Positions 16,074 to 25,449 are shown, counted from the stretch's first letter. The stretch: 64,000 nt of DNA from CAVSUR01 sp963846005 (GCA_963846005.1 CAWJUH010000001.1:558001-622000), one strand, 5' to 3'. The notes: generated from the letters alone by a model not told the origin. Made by a program: numbers and translations.

Positions 16074-17072
16074 ATGACCGGATACGGCAGGCTCACCGGA
16101 TCCGCCCGGCGGGCGCGGGAACTCGCGGCCAGGCCGCGGGCGGCCGCCCTGGCCGGGGCCGCCGTCTGCGGGCTGCTGGCCTGCGCCGCCGTGGCCGTGC
16201 CCGCCGCCGCGAGCCCGGCCGCTCCCGGCCTGATCGCCGGCGACACTCCCCCGGGCTTCTGGTACGGCACCGACAGCAACTACATCGGCATCCCGGGCTC
16301 CGGCCCCTACTCCGAGCCGGTCATCGGCGGCGCCTACGGCGGCTACGTCGGGATGACCGGCAACTGGGCGCACTGGAAGGGCTGCGCGGGCGATCACACC
16401 GTCTGGTCGCCGACCGATGCCGCCCGGGCCGCCACCGACCAGAAGACCTACCACAAGGGCATCGGCACCGCCGCGTACTGGTTCATGGCCGGACCGGGCG
16501 TGGACCCGCACTACAACGGGACGACCAGCGAGGCTTACTCGTGGGGCGAGGCGCAGGCGGCCCGGGCCATCTCCGACACCAACGGCAACGTGACCTACCC
16601 GGTGCTGTTCATGGACGTCGAGCTTCCCGGCAACGCGCCCGGCTATACCCCGGCGCCCGACAACGGCTGGAACAGCGTCTACACCTCGCCGTGCAGCGGC
16701 ACGGTCAAGTCATCCTTCGTGGCGGCCAACGTGGACCGGGCCGACTTCAACGGATTCGCCGCGTACGTGGTCGCGCACTCCTCGTACAAGGTCGGCGTGT
16801 ACTCCGAGCCCGGCATCTGGGCTTCCATCTTCGGCACCGGGTCGCCCTCGACCCTGACCAACACCTACGAGTGGACCTACACCAGCGACACCAGCCGCCT
16901 GTCCGACCCGCCCTCAGGCTGGTGCCTGCGCGGCACCAGCACCTGCGCGCGGTTCTTCGGCGGCATCAGCAGCTCCAGCAAGTACGCGCTGATGTGGCAG
17001 TGGTCCGGCGGCGGCGGGACCGACAACGGCCACGGCGACTTCGACCAGATCGACGGCGCCCGCACGCCCTGA
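16074..17072 (+). CDS. Secreted GH25-like TIM-barrel protein
   Basis: 332 residues with an N-terminal signal region (AALAGAAVCGLLACAAVAVPAAAS). The mature part reads GFWYGTDSNYIGIPG, then TAAYWFMAGPGVDPH, VLFMDVELPG, FNGFAAYVVAHSSYKVGVYS and a C-terminal ALMWQWSG followed by GDFDQIDG. The Asp/Glu-rich strand DVE and the terminal WQW...D pattern resemble GH25 lysozymes and DUF1906-like barrels, which cut or bind wall glycans. Whether the catalytic pair is intact cannot be judged by eye. A role in wall turnover is inferred. Confidence 0.6.
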   Translation: MTGYGRLTGSARRARELAARPRAAALAGAAVCGLLACAAVAVPAAASPAAPGLIAGDTPPGFWYGTDSNYIGIPGSGPYSEPVIGGAYGGYVGMTGNWAHWKGCAGDHTVWSPTDAARAATDQKTYHKGIGTAAYWFMAGPGVDPHYNGTTSEAYSWGEAQAARAISDTNGNVTYPVLFMDVELPGNAPGYTPAPDNGWNSVYTSPCSGTVKSSFVAANVDRADFNGFAAYVVAHSSYKVGVYSEPGIWASIFGTGSPSTLTNTYEWTYTSDTSRLSDPPSGWCLRGTSTCARFFGGISSSSKYALMWQWSGGGGTDNGHGDFDQIDGARTP

Positions 17073-17128
17073 CCTCCGGCCGCGCCGCGCCCCGGAGCCG
17101 GGCGGCGCCCGGCCGCTACGATGGGCCG

Positions 17129-17974
17129 GTGCCGCCGCGCGCCGTCGACTTCCACGTGCACCTGCCCACGCCGGACTGGCTGGAGGGCAGCATGGCGGGA
17201 TACGTGGAGGCCGCGGAGGCCTACTTCCGGTCCCCGGCGCAGCGCGAGTCGCTAGCGGAGCTGGCCGAGCGCTACCGGCGGCTGGACGTGCTGGCCGTGC
17301 TGCTGGCCTGGGACGCCGAGACCGCGACCGGCCGGCCCCGGGTGCCGAACGAGACCGTGGCCGCCGCCTGCCGAAAGTACCCGGACGCATTCACCGGGCT
17401 GGGCTCGGTCGACCCGCACAAGCAGGACGCGGTCGCCGAGGTCGGCCGCATCGCCGATCTCGGACTCAAGGGGGTGAAGTTCCACCCGTCGCTGCAGGCG
17501 TTCGCGCCCGACGATCCGGCCTACGCGCCGGTCTTCGCCGCCTGCGCCGAGCACGGCCTGCTGGCGCTGTTCCACACCGGCACCAGCGGCATCGGCGCGC
17601 GCCAGCCGGGCGGCCAGGGCATCAGGATCGACTACGCCCACCCGCTCAAGCTGGACCCGGTCGCGGCGGCGCACCCGGACCTCACCGTGGTGGCCGCGCA
17701 CTTCGGCTGGCCGTGGCACGCCGACCTGGCCGCCGTGGCGCTGCACAAGACCAACGTCTACATCGACATCTCGGGCTGGTCGCCGCGCCGGATCCCGGCC
17801 GAGGTGCTGCAGGAGCTGACCGGCGGGCTGGCCGGCCAGTTCCTGTGGGGCAGCGACTTCCCGTTCTTCACGCCCGAGCGCTGCCTGGCCGAGGTCGGCG
17901 CCCTCGGCTGGCCGGAGGACGTCGCGGCGCAGGTGCTGCACGGCAACGCCCGCCGGATCCTCGGGCTCAGCTGA
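17129..17974 (+). CDS. Amidohydrolase (amidohydrolase_2, TIM barrel)
   Basis: 281 residues from GTG 17129. DFHVHLP supplies the metal-binding HxH; GVKFHPSLQ, ALFHTGTSG, VVAAHFGWPW and LWGSDFPFF supply the later His and the catalytic Asp. This is the ACMSD/resorcylate-decarboxylase-like branch, whose members are often decarboxylases or hydrolases of aromatic or lactone compounds. Substrate unknown. The stop codon lies inside the loop of a 16-bp hairpin, so termination and the gene end coincide. Confidence 0.85.
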   Translation: MPPRAVDFHVHLPTPDWLEGSMAGYVEAAEAYFRSPAQRESLAELAERYRRLDVLAVLLAWDAETATGRPRVPNETVAAACRKYPDAFTGLGSVDPHKQDAVAEVGRIADLGLKGVKFHPSLQAFAPDDPAYAPVFAACAEHGLLALFHTGTSGIGARQPGGQGIRIDYAHPLKLDPVAAAHPDLTVVAAHFGWPWHADLAAVALHKTNVYIDISGWSPRRIPAEVLQELTGGLAGQFLWGSDFPFFTPERCLAEVGALGWPEDVAAQVLHGNARRILGLS

Positions 17975-17988
17975 GGATCCGGCGGGCG
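17947..17988 (+). terminator. 16-bp perfect hairpin over the amidohydrolase stop codon
   Basis: CGCCCGCCGGATCCTC at 17947-17962 pairs perfectly with GAGGATCCGGCGGGCG at 17973-17988, around a 10-nt loop. The TGA is at 17972-17974. It serves both convergent genes, 17129 (+) and 18036 (-). Confidence 0.8.
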
Positions 17989-18035
17989 CGTCGCCGGCCG
18001 GGGCGCTTCGCCCGGCGGGCGCCGGGCGGCTGCGC

Positions 18036-18881
18036 TCAGTCCGGGATCATGTCGAAGCGGTCGGGATCAGGGCCGGTGCGCTGGTCCCGGTTCAGCGCGC
18101 TGATCGCCTCCACGTCGGCGCCGGACAGCTCGAAGTCGAAGATCTCGATGTTCTCCCTGATCCGCTCCGGCGTGACCGACTTGGGGAACACGATGTGGCC
18201 TAGCTCGATGTGCCAGCGCAGCACCGTCTGCGCCGGGGTCTTGCCGGCCGACTTGGCGATCGCGGCGATCGTCGGGTCGTCCAGCACCTCACCTTGCGCG
18301 ATCGGCGACCAGGCCTCGACGGCGATCTGGTGCTCGGCGCAGTTCCGGCGCAGCTCATCCTGGGTGAAGAAGGGGTGGACCTCGATCTGGTTGACCGCGG
18401 GCACGATGTCGCTCTCGGCGCGCAGCCGCCCGAGGTGCTGGGCCTGGAAGTTGGACACCCCGATCGACCGGGCCCGGCCGGCGCGGTAGAACTCCTCCAG
18501 CGTCTTCCAGGTGGACACGAAGTCGCCGCCGTAGCGGGCCGGCAGCGGCCAGTGGATCAGGAACAGGTCGATGTAGTCGGTGCCGAGCGCGGCCAGCGTC
18601 GCGTCGAACGCCCGGCGGGCCGCGTCGGGCTCGTGCGCGTTGTTGTTCAGCTTGCTGGTGATGAACACCTCGCCGCGGTCCAGCCCCGATTTGCGGACCG
18701 CCTCGCCGACCTCGCGCTCGTTGCCGTACATCTCGGCCGTGTCGACGTGCCGGTAACCGGCCTCCAGCGCCGTCGTGACCGCCTGCACAGTGTCGGCCGG
18801 GTCAACCTGGAACACGCCGAAGCCGAACTGCGGGATGTGCTGCCCGTTGTTCAGCATCAGGTCAGGTACTGCGCTCGCCAC
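18036..18881 (-). CDS. Aldo/keto reductase (AKR5-like)
   Basis: 281 residues from GTG 18881, with GGAGGG just upstream; a longer in-frame start adds a Gly/Pro-rich tail and is disfavoured. The catalytic tetrad is visible: Asp and Tyr in HVDTAEMYGNE, Lys in FITSKL, His in FLIHWPLP. The C-terminal NADPH region is FPKSVTPERIRENIEIFDF. The sequence resembles 2,5-diketo-D-gluconate reductases, which reduce aldehydes and ketones with NADPH. Substrate not assignable. It is divergent from the hemerythrin gene. Confidence 0.92.
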   Translation of the reverse strand: MASAVPDLMLNNGQHIPQFGFGVFQVDPADTVQAVTTALEAGYRHVDTAEMYGNEREVGEAVRKSGLDRGEVFITSKLNNNAHEPDAARRAFDATLAALGTDYIDLFLIHWPLPARYGGDFVSTWKTLEEFYRAGRARSIGVSNFQAQHLGRLRAESDIVPAVNQIEVHPFFTQDELRRNCAEHQIAVEAWSPIAQGEVLDDPTIAAIAKSAGKTPAQTVLRWHIELGHIVFPKSVTPERIRENIEIFDFELSGADVEAISALNRDQRTGPDPDRFDMIPD

Positions 18882-19027
18882 GAGTATTCCCTCCGGTGGT
18901 AGCTCGGGTCGGTGCTTTGTTCCTGTCCCACTGCCCGCCCCCGCGGGCTTCATCCATCCGCGCGCTGGTATAGCTAGTGGCGCAGGTCACGCGCGGGGCA
19001 GGCCCGGGCGCCTGACTGGAGGACGCC

Positions 19028-19612
19028 GTGGACATCACCCAGCTGATCCTCGATGACCACCACGAGCAGCGGCGGCTGTTCGCCATCCTGGAGCAGATCG
19101 ACCGGGCCGACACCGCCAGCCTGGCCGCCGTCTGGGGCCGGCTGGCCACCTTCCTGGAGACCCACGCCGCGGCCGAGGAGGCGGTTTTCTACCCCGAGCT
19201 GCTGCGGGCCGGCCAGCAGGCCGGCCAGATCGGCGCCGCCGAGGAGGAGACCCTGGACGCGATCGGCGACCACAACGAGATTAGGGACGCGGTCGCCGCC
19301 GTGGCCGGGCACGAGGTCGGCAGCGACGAGTGGATCGCCGCGGTCGCGGCGGCGAACCTGGCCAACAGCGACCATATGGCCGAGGAGGAACGGGAGGGGC
19401 TGACCGACTTCCGGCGCGAGGCCAGCCTGCAGCTGCGGCACGAGCTGGCGGTGGCGTTCGCGGCGTTCGAGGCCGACCATGTAACCGGCGTGACGCCGGT
19501 TGACCAGGACCCCGGGCAGTACGTGCAGGCGGCCGAGCGGCAGGCCGGGCTGGCCGGCGGCGGGATCGCGGCCGACGGCTCGCTGGGCGTGGGCGGCCTC
19601 CGGGGCCGCTGA
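19028..19612 (+). CDS. Hemerythrin HHE-domain protein
   Basis: 194 residues, GTG start after ACTGGAGGACGCC. ILDDHHEQRRLF (first His pair), ETHAAAEEAVFYPEL (His and Glu), IGDHNEIRD and NSDHMAEEEREGL (late His and Glu) give a four-helix bundle with di-iron ligands. Such proteins sense or carry O2 or NO, or store iron. The C-terminal 40 residues are Gly/Ala-rich and probably disordered. It lies 204 bp upstream of the kinase/phosphatase cluster on the same strand; no evidence links them. Confidence 0.88.
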   Translation: MDITQLILDDHHEQRRLFAILEQIDRADTASLAAVWGRLATFLETHAAAEEAVFYPELLRAGQQAGQIGAAEEETLDAIGDHNEIRDAVAAVAGHEVGSDEWIAAVAAANLANSDHMAEEEREGLTDFRREASLQLRHELAVAFAAFEADHVTGVTPVDQDPGQYVQAAERQAGLAGGGIAADGSLGVGGLRGR

Positions 19613-19816
19613 CCGCGGTGCGCGGCCGGGACGGCGCTGGCCTGATTCCCATTCTCCCGATCCCTGTTCTCGGGGACGGCGGCCCGGCACTGCCTTCTGC
19701 TTTAATTCTTTTGACCACCGCATTGCCTGCCGGTTCCGGGGCCGCGGCGTGCGGCGGCGGGGTGATTCGTGCGAGCCGGCCGGCGCGCGATAGCGCTGTC
19801 TGAAGGGGAAAATCGA

Positions 19817-21645
19817 GTGGCCAGCACGCTGTGGGATCCGCAGGGCGAGGCGCAGGACGCACTGCACTCGATCGTGTCCGATCCCCAGTACGGGGCAGCT
19901 GCCCTGTCCAGTTCGCAGGCCATGACCAGCCTGCTCAAGGACATGCTGCCGGACAAGCCGCGGGAGGCGAGCGTGCTCGTCGCCGCGACGAAGGCCGGCG
20001 TGCCCGAGAGCTTGCGGACCCACGTCGCGCAGGGCCTGGACGTCGGCACCGCCAGCCAGCTGGTCGCCGGGACCCTGGGCAGCCGGACGGCGCTGACCCC
20101 GGATGCGTGCAACTGGGCGGTCGGCGCGATGGCCGCCGCGCTCGGCCTCGGCTCAGGCCGGGCGGGCGGAGGCGTGGCAGGCGCGGCGGGCGCTGCCGGC
20201 GCGGCGGCTGGCCCGCCGGGCGGCGCGGGCCCGGCACCCGGCCCTGCCCCGGCGGCGGCGCCCGGCGAGACCTCGCTGCCGCCCGACCGGCAGGCGACGA
20301 GGATCCCGGGGCAGCCAGGCCCGGACGGCGGACCCGGCTTCCTGCCGGGCAGCAGCGAGGCCGGCCCCGGCGGCATGCCGCCCGGCGGCGCGAGCGGCAC
20401 GCGCGGCGGGCCAGGGCCCGGCGGATACGGCGCGGGCCAGGGCGGATACGGCGGCGCGCCCGGCCCGGCAGGCCCGGGCAGCCCGGGCGGCGGAGCGGGC
20501 TACCCGCAGGGGCAGCCACAAGGTTCGCAACAAGGGCAGCCGCCAGGACGGGCGCAGGACCGGACGCAGGACCAGGCGCCGGGTCAGCCGGGCTACGGCG
20601 GCACGCCGGGGGGCTACGGCCCGGGCCAGGGCGGGTACGCACCGGGCCAGGGCGGCTACGGGCCGGCCAGGGCGGGTACGGGCCGGGACCGGGCGGCGCG
20701 GCCGGATCGGCCGGATACGGCGGCGGCCAGGGCGGCGGGACCCAGGCGGCCGGATACGGCGGCCAGGGCGGATACGCGCCGCCCGGCGGGTACGGCGGCC
20801 AGGGCGGATACGGCGCTCCGCCCGGCCAGGGCGCGGGCAGCGGATTCGGGCCGGGGCAGGCTGCCGGGTACGGCGCGGCCGCGGGTGCCGGGTACGCCGC
20901 GGGCCAGGGCGCCGGGCCGGATTACGCGCCCGGGCCGGGCCCGGGCGGCTACGGCGGGCCGGGCGCCCCGGGTACCGCGGGCTACGGCGGCGGGCGGCCG
21001 CCCGGCGGGCGCAACCGCGGCCGCCTGCTCGCCGCGGGCGGCGCCGCGCTGGCCGTGATCGCGGTGATCGTGGTGATCGTGCTGCTGACCCAGGGCTCGC
21101 CGTCGCACCCGGCCGCGGGCTCGCAGCATTCCAGCCACCCGGCGACCCCGGCCTCGACGCCCACCCCGACCTTCACGCCCACCCCGACCAGCGCACCTGC
21201 GCCGGGCGGGGTCACGCCGCTCAGCAGCCTGCTGCCGGCGGACACGATCATCTCCAGCTGCCAGAGCAAGAAGAACTTCCGGGCGGCGGCCGGGGTCGCG
21301 GCCAACGACACCTGCAAGACCACCTCGGACCTGATCGCGGGCTACTCGGCGTACCAGTTCACCACCGCAGCCACCTACCACCGCGGGCTGACCAACCTCG
21401 ACGGCCTCGGGTTCAGCGCGGCGGGGGCCGGCAACCACTGCCCGCCCGCCGGCGGGGCCTCCGCGCAGACCGGCTGGCACAGCCCGCTGCACCCCGACCG
21501 CTCCGGCCAGATCCTGCAGTGCTTCAAGGACAAGAACCACGGCGTGCCCGTGTACCTGTGGACGCTGCCCACCGACCGGGTGATCTACGTCGCGTTCGCA
21601 GGGACCTTCCCGCACCTGCAGTACTGGTGGCACCGATATGGCTGA
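19817..21645 (+). CDS. Membrane sensor-like protein, first gene of the VWA/PP2C/kinase cluster (one frameshift)
   Basis: One gene of about 609 residues if a single base is restored near 20665, where GGGCCGGGCC would be expected and GGGCCGGCC is present. Order: helical N-terminal domain (residues 1-115; SLLKDMLPDKPREASVLVAA, then AQGLDVGTASQLVAGTLGS and LTPDACNWAVGAMAAALGL), long Gly/Tyr/Gln low-complexity region with GQGGYG repeats, one transmembrane helix (ALAVIAVIVVIVLL), Thr/Pro stalk, and an outer domain with four Cys ending LQYWWHRYG. The helical domain resembles effector-associated modules of actinobacterial signalling proteins (inference). The GTG start has GAAGGGG upstream. It ends 15 bp before the VWA gene. 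Confidence 0.7.
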
Positions 21646-21660
21646 GAGGGGCCCGGCCGC

Positions 21661-22377
21661 GTGAGCACCAGCGAGACGCTGATGCCCGGCGGGGGCGTGG
21701 CGCGGCGGCCCCTGCACTTCATCGTGATGGCCGACTGCTCGGGCTCGATGAAGGGCGAGAAGATGCAGGCGCTGAACTACGCGCTGCGCGCCATGCTGCC
21801 CCACCTGATCGCCTGGGAGCGTGACCAGCTGCAGGCGCAGCTGCTGGTCCGGGTGCTGGCGTTCGCCACCACCCCGCAATGGCACGTGGCCAGCCCGGTG
21901 CCGGTCACCGAGCTGAGCCGCGACTGGCGCCCGCTGCAGTACACCTACCAAGGGCGGACCAACATGGCCCCGGCCTTCCGGGCGGTCGCCGAGGTGCTGA
22001 AGCCCGACCGGCTGGAACGCCGGGCGCTGCGGCCGGCGCTGCTGCTGATCACCGACGGCCTGCCGACCGACCCGCCGGGTGAGTTCGAGGCCGGGCTCAG
22101 CGCCCTGACCAGCCTGACCGCCGGCCGGTCGTCGCTGCGGCTGGCGGTGGCGATCGGCCGGGACGCCAACTCCGAGCCGCTGGACCGGTTCCGCAGCCCG
22201 GACGTGCCGGTGCTGGTGGCCGACAGCGTGGACGTCATCGTCGACCGGCTGGTCGCCGCGTCGATCGCGGTGTCCCGGATGTCGGAGGTGGGCGCCGACC
22301 GCGGCGCCCTGGCCCAGCAGCTGCTGCAGCCCGACGAGCCGCCCGCGCCCGGCCTCGGCGAGGATACGGTGCTGTGA
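21661..22377 (+). CDS. VWA-domain protein, TerY-like
   Basis: 238 residues from GTG. It is almost only a von Willebrand A domain with an intact MIDAS metal site: D25-x-S27-x-S29 in MADCSGSMKG, the Thr in GRTNMAPAF and the Asp in LLITDGLPTD. TerY-type VWA proteins bind a phosphorylated or metal-bridged partner and pair with PP2C and kinase genes. The C-terminus is an acidic/Pro tail (DEPPAPGLGEDTVL), possibly a phosphosite or docking region. Four bases separate it from the phosphatase gene. Confidence 0.88.
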   Translation: MSTSETLMPGGGVARRPLHFIVMADCSGSMKGEKMQALNYALRAMLPHLIAWERDQLQAQLLVRVLAFATTPQWHVASPVPVTELSRDWRPLQYTYQGRTNMAPAFRAVAEVLKPDRLERRALRPALLLITDGLPTDPPGEFEAGLSALTSLTAGRSSLRLAVAIGRDANSEPLDRFRSPDVPVLVADSVDVIVDRLVAASIAVSRMSEVGADRGALAQQLLQPDEPPAPGLGEDTVL

Positions 22378-22381
22378 CGTC

Positions 22382-24142
22382 ATGCCGGTAACCGACGCCC
22401 CGCGCAGCGACCCGGTCGCCGACGGCTGGGCCGTGCTGACCGCGACCGAGCGCGGGGCCGCGCACACCGCGACCGGGCGGCCGAGCCAGGACGCCGTGGC
22501 CACCTGCCCGCTCGGCCCGCGGGGGCTGGCCGCGGCGGTCGCCGACGGCCACGGCCACCACCGGCATTTCCGCAGCGCCCGCGGGGCGCAGCTGGCGGTG
22601 GCGGCGGGCTGCGAGGCCGCGCAGGAGCTGGCCGGGCGGCTGGCGGCAGGCGGCCTGGACGGGCAGCCCGGCCAGGACGCGATCAGGGACCTGGTCCCCG
22701 GCGTCACCGCGCGCTGGCGGGCCGCCGTCGAGCGGGACCTGGCCGCCGATCCCTTCACCGAGCAAGAGCAGCAGCTCAGGCCGCAGACCGACACCGCGCT
22801 GATCGCCTACGGCTCCACCTTGATGCTCGCCGTGGCCTGGCTGCACTGGCTGATCCTGGCGCAGATCGGGGACGGCGACGTGCTCGGCATCCAGCCCGAC
22901 GGCCGGGCGCTGCAGCCGGTGCCCGGGGACGCCATGCTCGACGGGCGGCACACCACCAGCCTGTGCGGGCCGCGGGCGGAGCAGGAGTTCCGGCTCGCGG
23001 TGGTGGACACCCGGCGCACGGCGCTGCTCGGCCTGCTGCTGGCGACCGACGGCTACGGCAACGCCCAGGCTGCCGAGCCCTGGGCCGATGCCGTGAGCGC
23101 CGACCTGGCCCCGCTGATCGCCGGCCGCAGCCCGGACTGGCTGGCCGGGCAGCTGCCCGGCTGGGCCGCCCGGTGCGCCTCGGCCGACGGCAGCGCCGAC
23201 GACACGACGATCGCGCTGCTGCTGGCCCCCGGCGCGGCCCGGCACGCGCCGCGCGCCGCGGGCACGGCGATGCCCGGCGAGGCCGGCCCGCCGACGGTCA
23301 CCCAGCCCCAGCCCACGATCGTGCCGGGCAGCACCGAGCCTGCGTCGTCCGTGCCGCCCCGGGGTTTCCCGGGTTCCGCCGGGCCGCCCGGAACCACGAG
23401 CTGGTCCGGGCCGGCGGGCTCCTCCGTCCCGGCGGGCTCGCCGGCTCCCCCGGGTTCGCCAGCTCCGGTGAGTTCGCCGGTCATCGCAGGCTCGTCCCTC
23501 CCGGCCGGCCCGGGACGGCCGGGCCGGCCGGGCCGGCCGGGCCGGTCCTGGCGGCCGGCCGTCGTGACCGTGATCGCGGTCCTGGCGCTCGCGGCCGTCG
23601 TCATCATCTGGCTGGCGAACCGGTCCGCTCCTGCCGCGGCCCGCGCGCCGTCGTCGTCCGGCGGGCCCCGTGCCTCCGCCACCGCGCCCTCGGCGCACCC
23701 GGCACCGGGCCGCTGCCGGGTCCCCGCGACGGGGATCGGCGTCCCGGCGGCCGGCCGCAGCATCACCGCGTGCGACCCTGCGACCGGGCGCCGGGTGCGC
23801 TTGCCGTTCACCGGCCTGCCCGGCGGCCGCCGGATCGCGCTGCAGGCCGGCGGATCGGTGTTCGTCCTGGTCGCCAACACGCTCCGGTGGCAGCCCGCGG
23901 CAGGCCGGCAGCCCGGCTGGCGTGACCTCGGCCCGGTGCCGGCCGGGCAGGACCAGGGCGTGTGCCTGTCGCACGGCGCGGTCACCGCGGTCGCCGCGCA
24001 CCCGGCCCGGGTGCGCCGCCATCACGCCTGGCACACCGCCCTGGCCTGGATGGCGGCCAGCGCGCCGGCCCGGCTCCCGGCTCAGGTCGGCGGCCAGCAC
24101 CGGGTGCCGGGCAACCCGTGCGCGGCAGGGATGCGGCAGTGA
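22382..24142 (+). CDS. PP2C-type protein phosphatase with transmembrane helix and extracellular tail
   Basis: 586 residues. Residues 10-285 form a PP2C domain: GRPSQDAVAT, VADGHGHH (metal-binding DG), LATDGYGNA and SADDTTIALLL supply the acidic metal ligands. A Pro/Ser/Gly linker of about 100 residues leads to one membrane helix (VIAVLALAAVVIIWLA near residue 400) and an outer domain of about 170 residues with four Cys. It would dephosphorylate Ser/Thr substrates of the adjacent kinase at the inner membrane face. Its stop overlaps the kinase GTG by 4 bp. Confidence 0.88.
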   Translation: MPVTDAPRSDPVADGWAVLTATERGAAHTATGRPSQDAVATCPLGPRGLAAAVADGHGHHRHFRSARGAQLAVAAGCEAAQELAGRLAAGGLDGQPGQDAIRDLVPGVTARWRAAVERDLAADPFTEQEQQLRPQTDTALIAYGSTLMLAVAWLHWLILAQIGDGDVLGIQPDGRALQPVPGDAMLDGRHTTSLCGPRAEQEFRLAVVDTRRTALLGLLLATDGYGNAQAAEPWADAVSADLAPLIAGRSPDWLAGQLPGWAARCASADGSADDTTIALLLAPGAARHAPRAAGTAMPGEAGPPTVTQPQPTIVPGSTEPASSVPPRGFPGSAGPPGTTSWSGPAGSSVPAGSPAPPGSPAPVSSPVIAGSSLPAGPGRPGRPGRPGRSWRPAVVTVIAVLALAAVVIIWLANRSAPAAARAPSSSGGPRASATAPSAHPAPGRCRVPATGIGVPAAGRSITACDPATGRRVRLPFTGLPGGRRIALQAGGSVFVLVANTLRWQPAAGRQPGWRDLGPVPAGQDQGVCLSHGAVTAVAAHPARVRRHHAWHTALAWMAASAPARLPAQVGGQHRVPGNPCAAGMRQ

Positions 24143-25449
24143 AGGCCGGCCCCGCCTCGATCCGGGGCAAGACGCTGCGCATGGTGCGGGCCGGCACCCC
24201 GGTGCCGGTCGGCGAGCGGCTGGGCGAGGGCGCGCAGGGCGTGGTGCATGCCGCTACCGTCGGCGGGGCGCCGTGCGCGGTCAAGTGGTTCCGGGCAGTG
24301 CCCAAGCCGGCCGAGCTGCGCCGCTCGCTCACCGCGCTGATCGACCGCGGGCGCCCGCATCCGGCCTTCATCTGGCCGATCGACCTGGTGGTCAGTGACG
24401 AGATGCCGGGGTTCGGCTACGTGATGCCGAGGCTGGAACCGGGTTTCGAGTCGTTCGCGCAGCTGCTGCGCCGGTCCGAGCAGCCGCCGTTCCGCACCAT
24501 GATCACGATCGGGCGGCAACTGGTCAGCGCGTTCGAGGCGCTGCACGGCGCGGGCTTGTGCTACCGCGACATCAACTTCGGCAACCTGTGGGTGAACCCG
24601 CGCGAGACGACGGTCGCGATCATCGACAACGACAACGTCGGGATCGACGACGGGGACGTGTTCGTGTGGGGGACGCTGCGCTTCATGGCCCCGGAGGTAG
24701 TGCGCCGCGAGACCTACCCGTCCGGGCTCACCGACCTGCACTCGCTGGCCGTGTTCTTGTTCTACCTGTTCGTGCACGGTCATCCGCTGGAGGGGCTGAA
24801 AACCGAGTCGTCGTACTCGTGGGCGACCTCCGGCGAGTCGGAGAGCGAGATCGCGGTCCGCACCTTCGGCAACGAGCCGGTGTTCGTGTTCGACCCGGCC
24901 GACCACTCCAACCCGCCGCCGCCGGGCGATCCCATGCTCGTGTGGTGGCACCTGTACCCGCGGTTCTTCCGCGCGCTGTTCGAGCGGGCCTTCACCGAGG
25001 GGCTGTCCGGCCCGGTCTCCGGCCGGGTCACCGAGGGCGAGTGGCGGCGGGCGCTGCTGCGGCTCGGCGACTGCGTCTCGGTGTGCACCTGCACGGCCTC
25101 GGTGCTGTACGACCCGGACGACCCCGGCCTGCGCTGCTGGAACTGCGGCCGGGTGCCGCCGCGGCCGCCGCGGCTGGAACTGCCGGGCTGCGCCGTGGTG
25201 CTGTCGGAAGGGGCCTCGATCACCTCGCAGCACCTGTACCGGGACCGCCGCTACGACACGGTGATCGCGGTCGTCGAGCCGCACCCGGCCCGGCCGGGTG
25301 ATGTGGTGCTGCGCAACGTCGGGTCGTCGTCGTGGACGGTCTCGCCCGACGGCGAGCGCCCGGTGATGGTGCCGCCGACCCGTCGGCTCGGCGTCCGGCC
25401 CATGTCCATCGACTTCGGCTCGGTGGCCGGCCGGGTCCGGATGAGCTAG
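24139..25449 (+). CDS. Divergent Ser/Thr protein kinase with C-terminal zinc ribbon
   Basis: 436 residues; GTG overlaps the PP2C stop (GTGA). Gly loop GEGAQG (29-34), Lys49 in CAVKWF, catalytic loop YRDINFGN with Asp144 and Asn149, and DND instead of DFG at 163-165. It is therefore an active but unusual kinase. Past the kinase lobe is a zinc-ribbon-like CTCTASVLY...CWNCG, then a beta-rich segment (VVLRNVGSSSWTVSPDG). No membrane helix. Kinase plus VWA plus PP2C is the TerY-P triad layout. The gene ends in a 4-bp convergent overlap with yihY. Confidence 0.88.
   Translation: MKAGPASIRGKTLRMVRAGTPVPVGERLGEGAQGVVHAATVGGAPCAVKWFRAVPKPAELRRSLTALIDRGRPHPAFIWPIDLVVSDEMPGFGYVMPRLEPGFESFAQLLRRSEQPPFRTMITIGRQLVSAFEALHGAGLCYRDINFGNLWVNPRETTVAIIDNDNVGIDDGDVFVWGTLRFMAPEVVRRETYPSGLTDLHSLAVFLFYLFVHGHPLEGLKTESSYSWATSGESESEIAVRTFGNEPVFVFDPADHSNPPPPGDPMLVWWHLYPRFFRALFERAFTEGLSGPVSGRVTEGEWRRALLRLGDCVSVCTCTASVLYDPDDPGLRCWNCGRVPPRPPRLELPGCAVVLSEGASITSQHLYRDRRYDTVIAVVEPHPARPGDVVLRNVGSSSWTVSPDGERPVMVPPTRRLGVRPMSIDFGSVAGRVRMS

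Noticed and set aside
22235..24100. A 621-codon minus-strand open frame over the PP2C gene
   Set aside because: Shadow; the plus strand carries all PP2C metal motifs.
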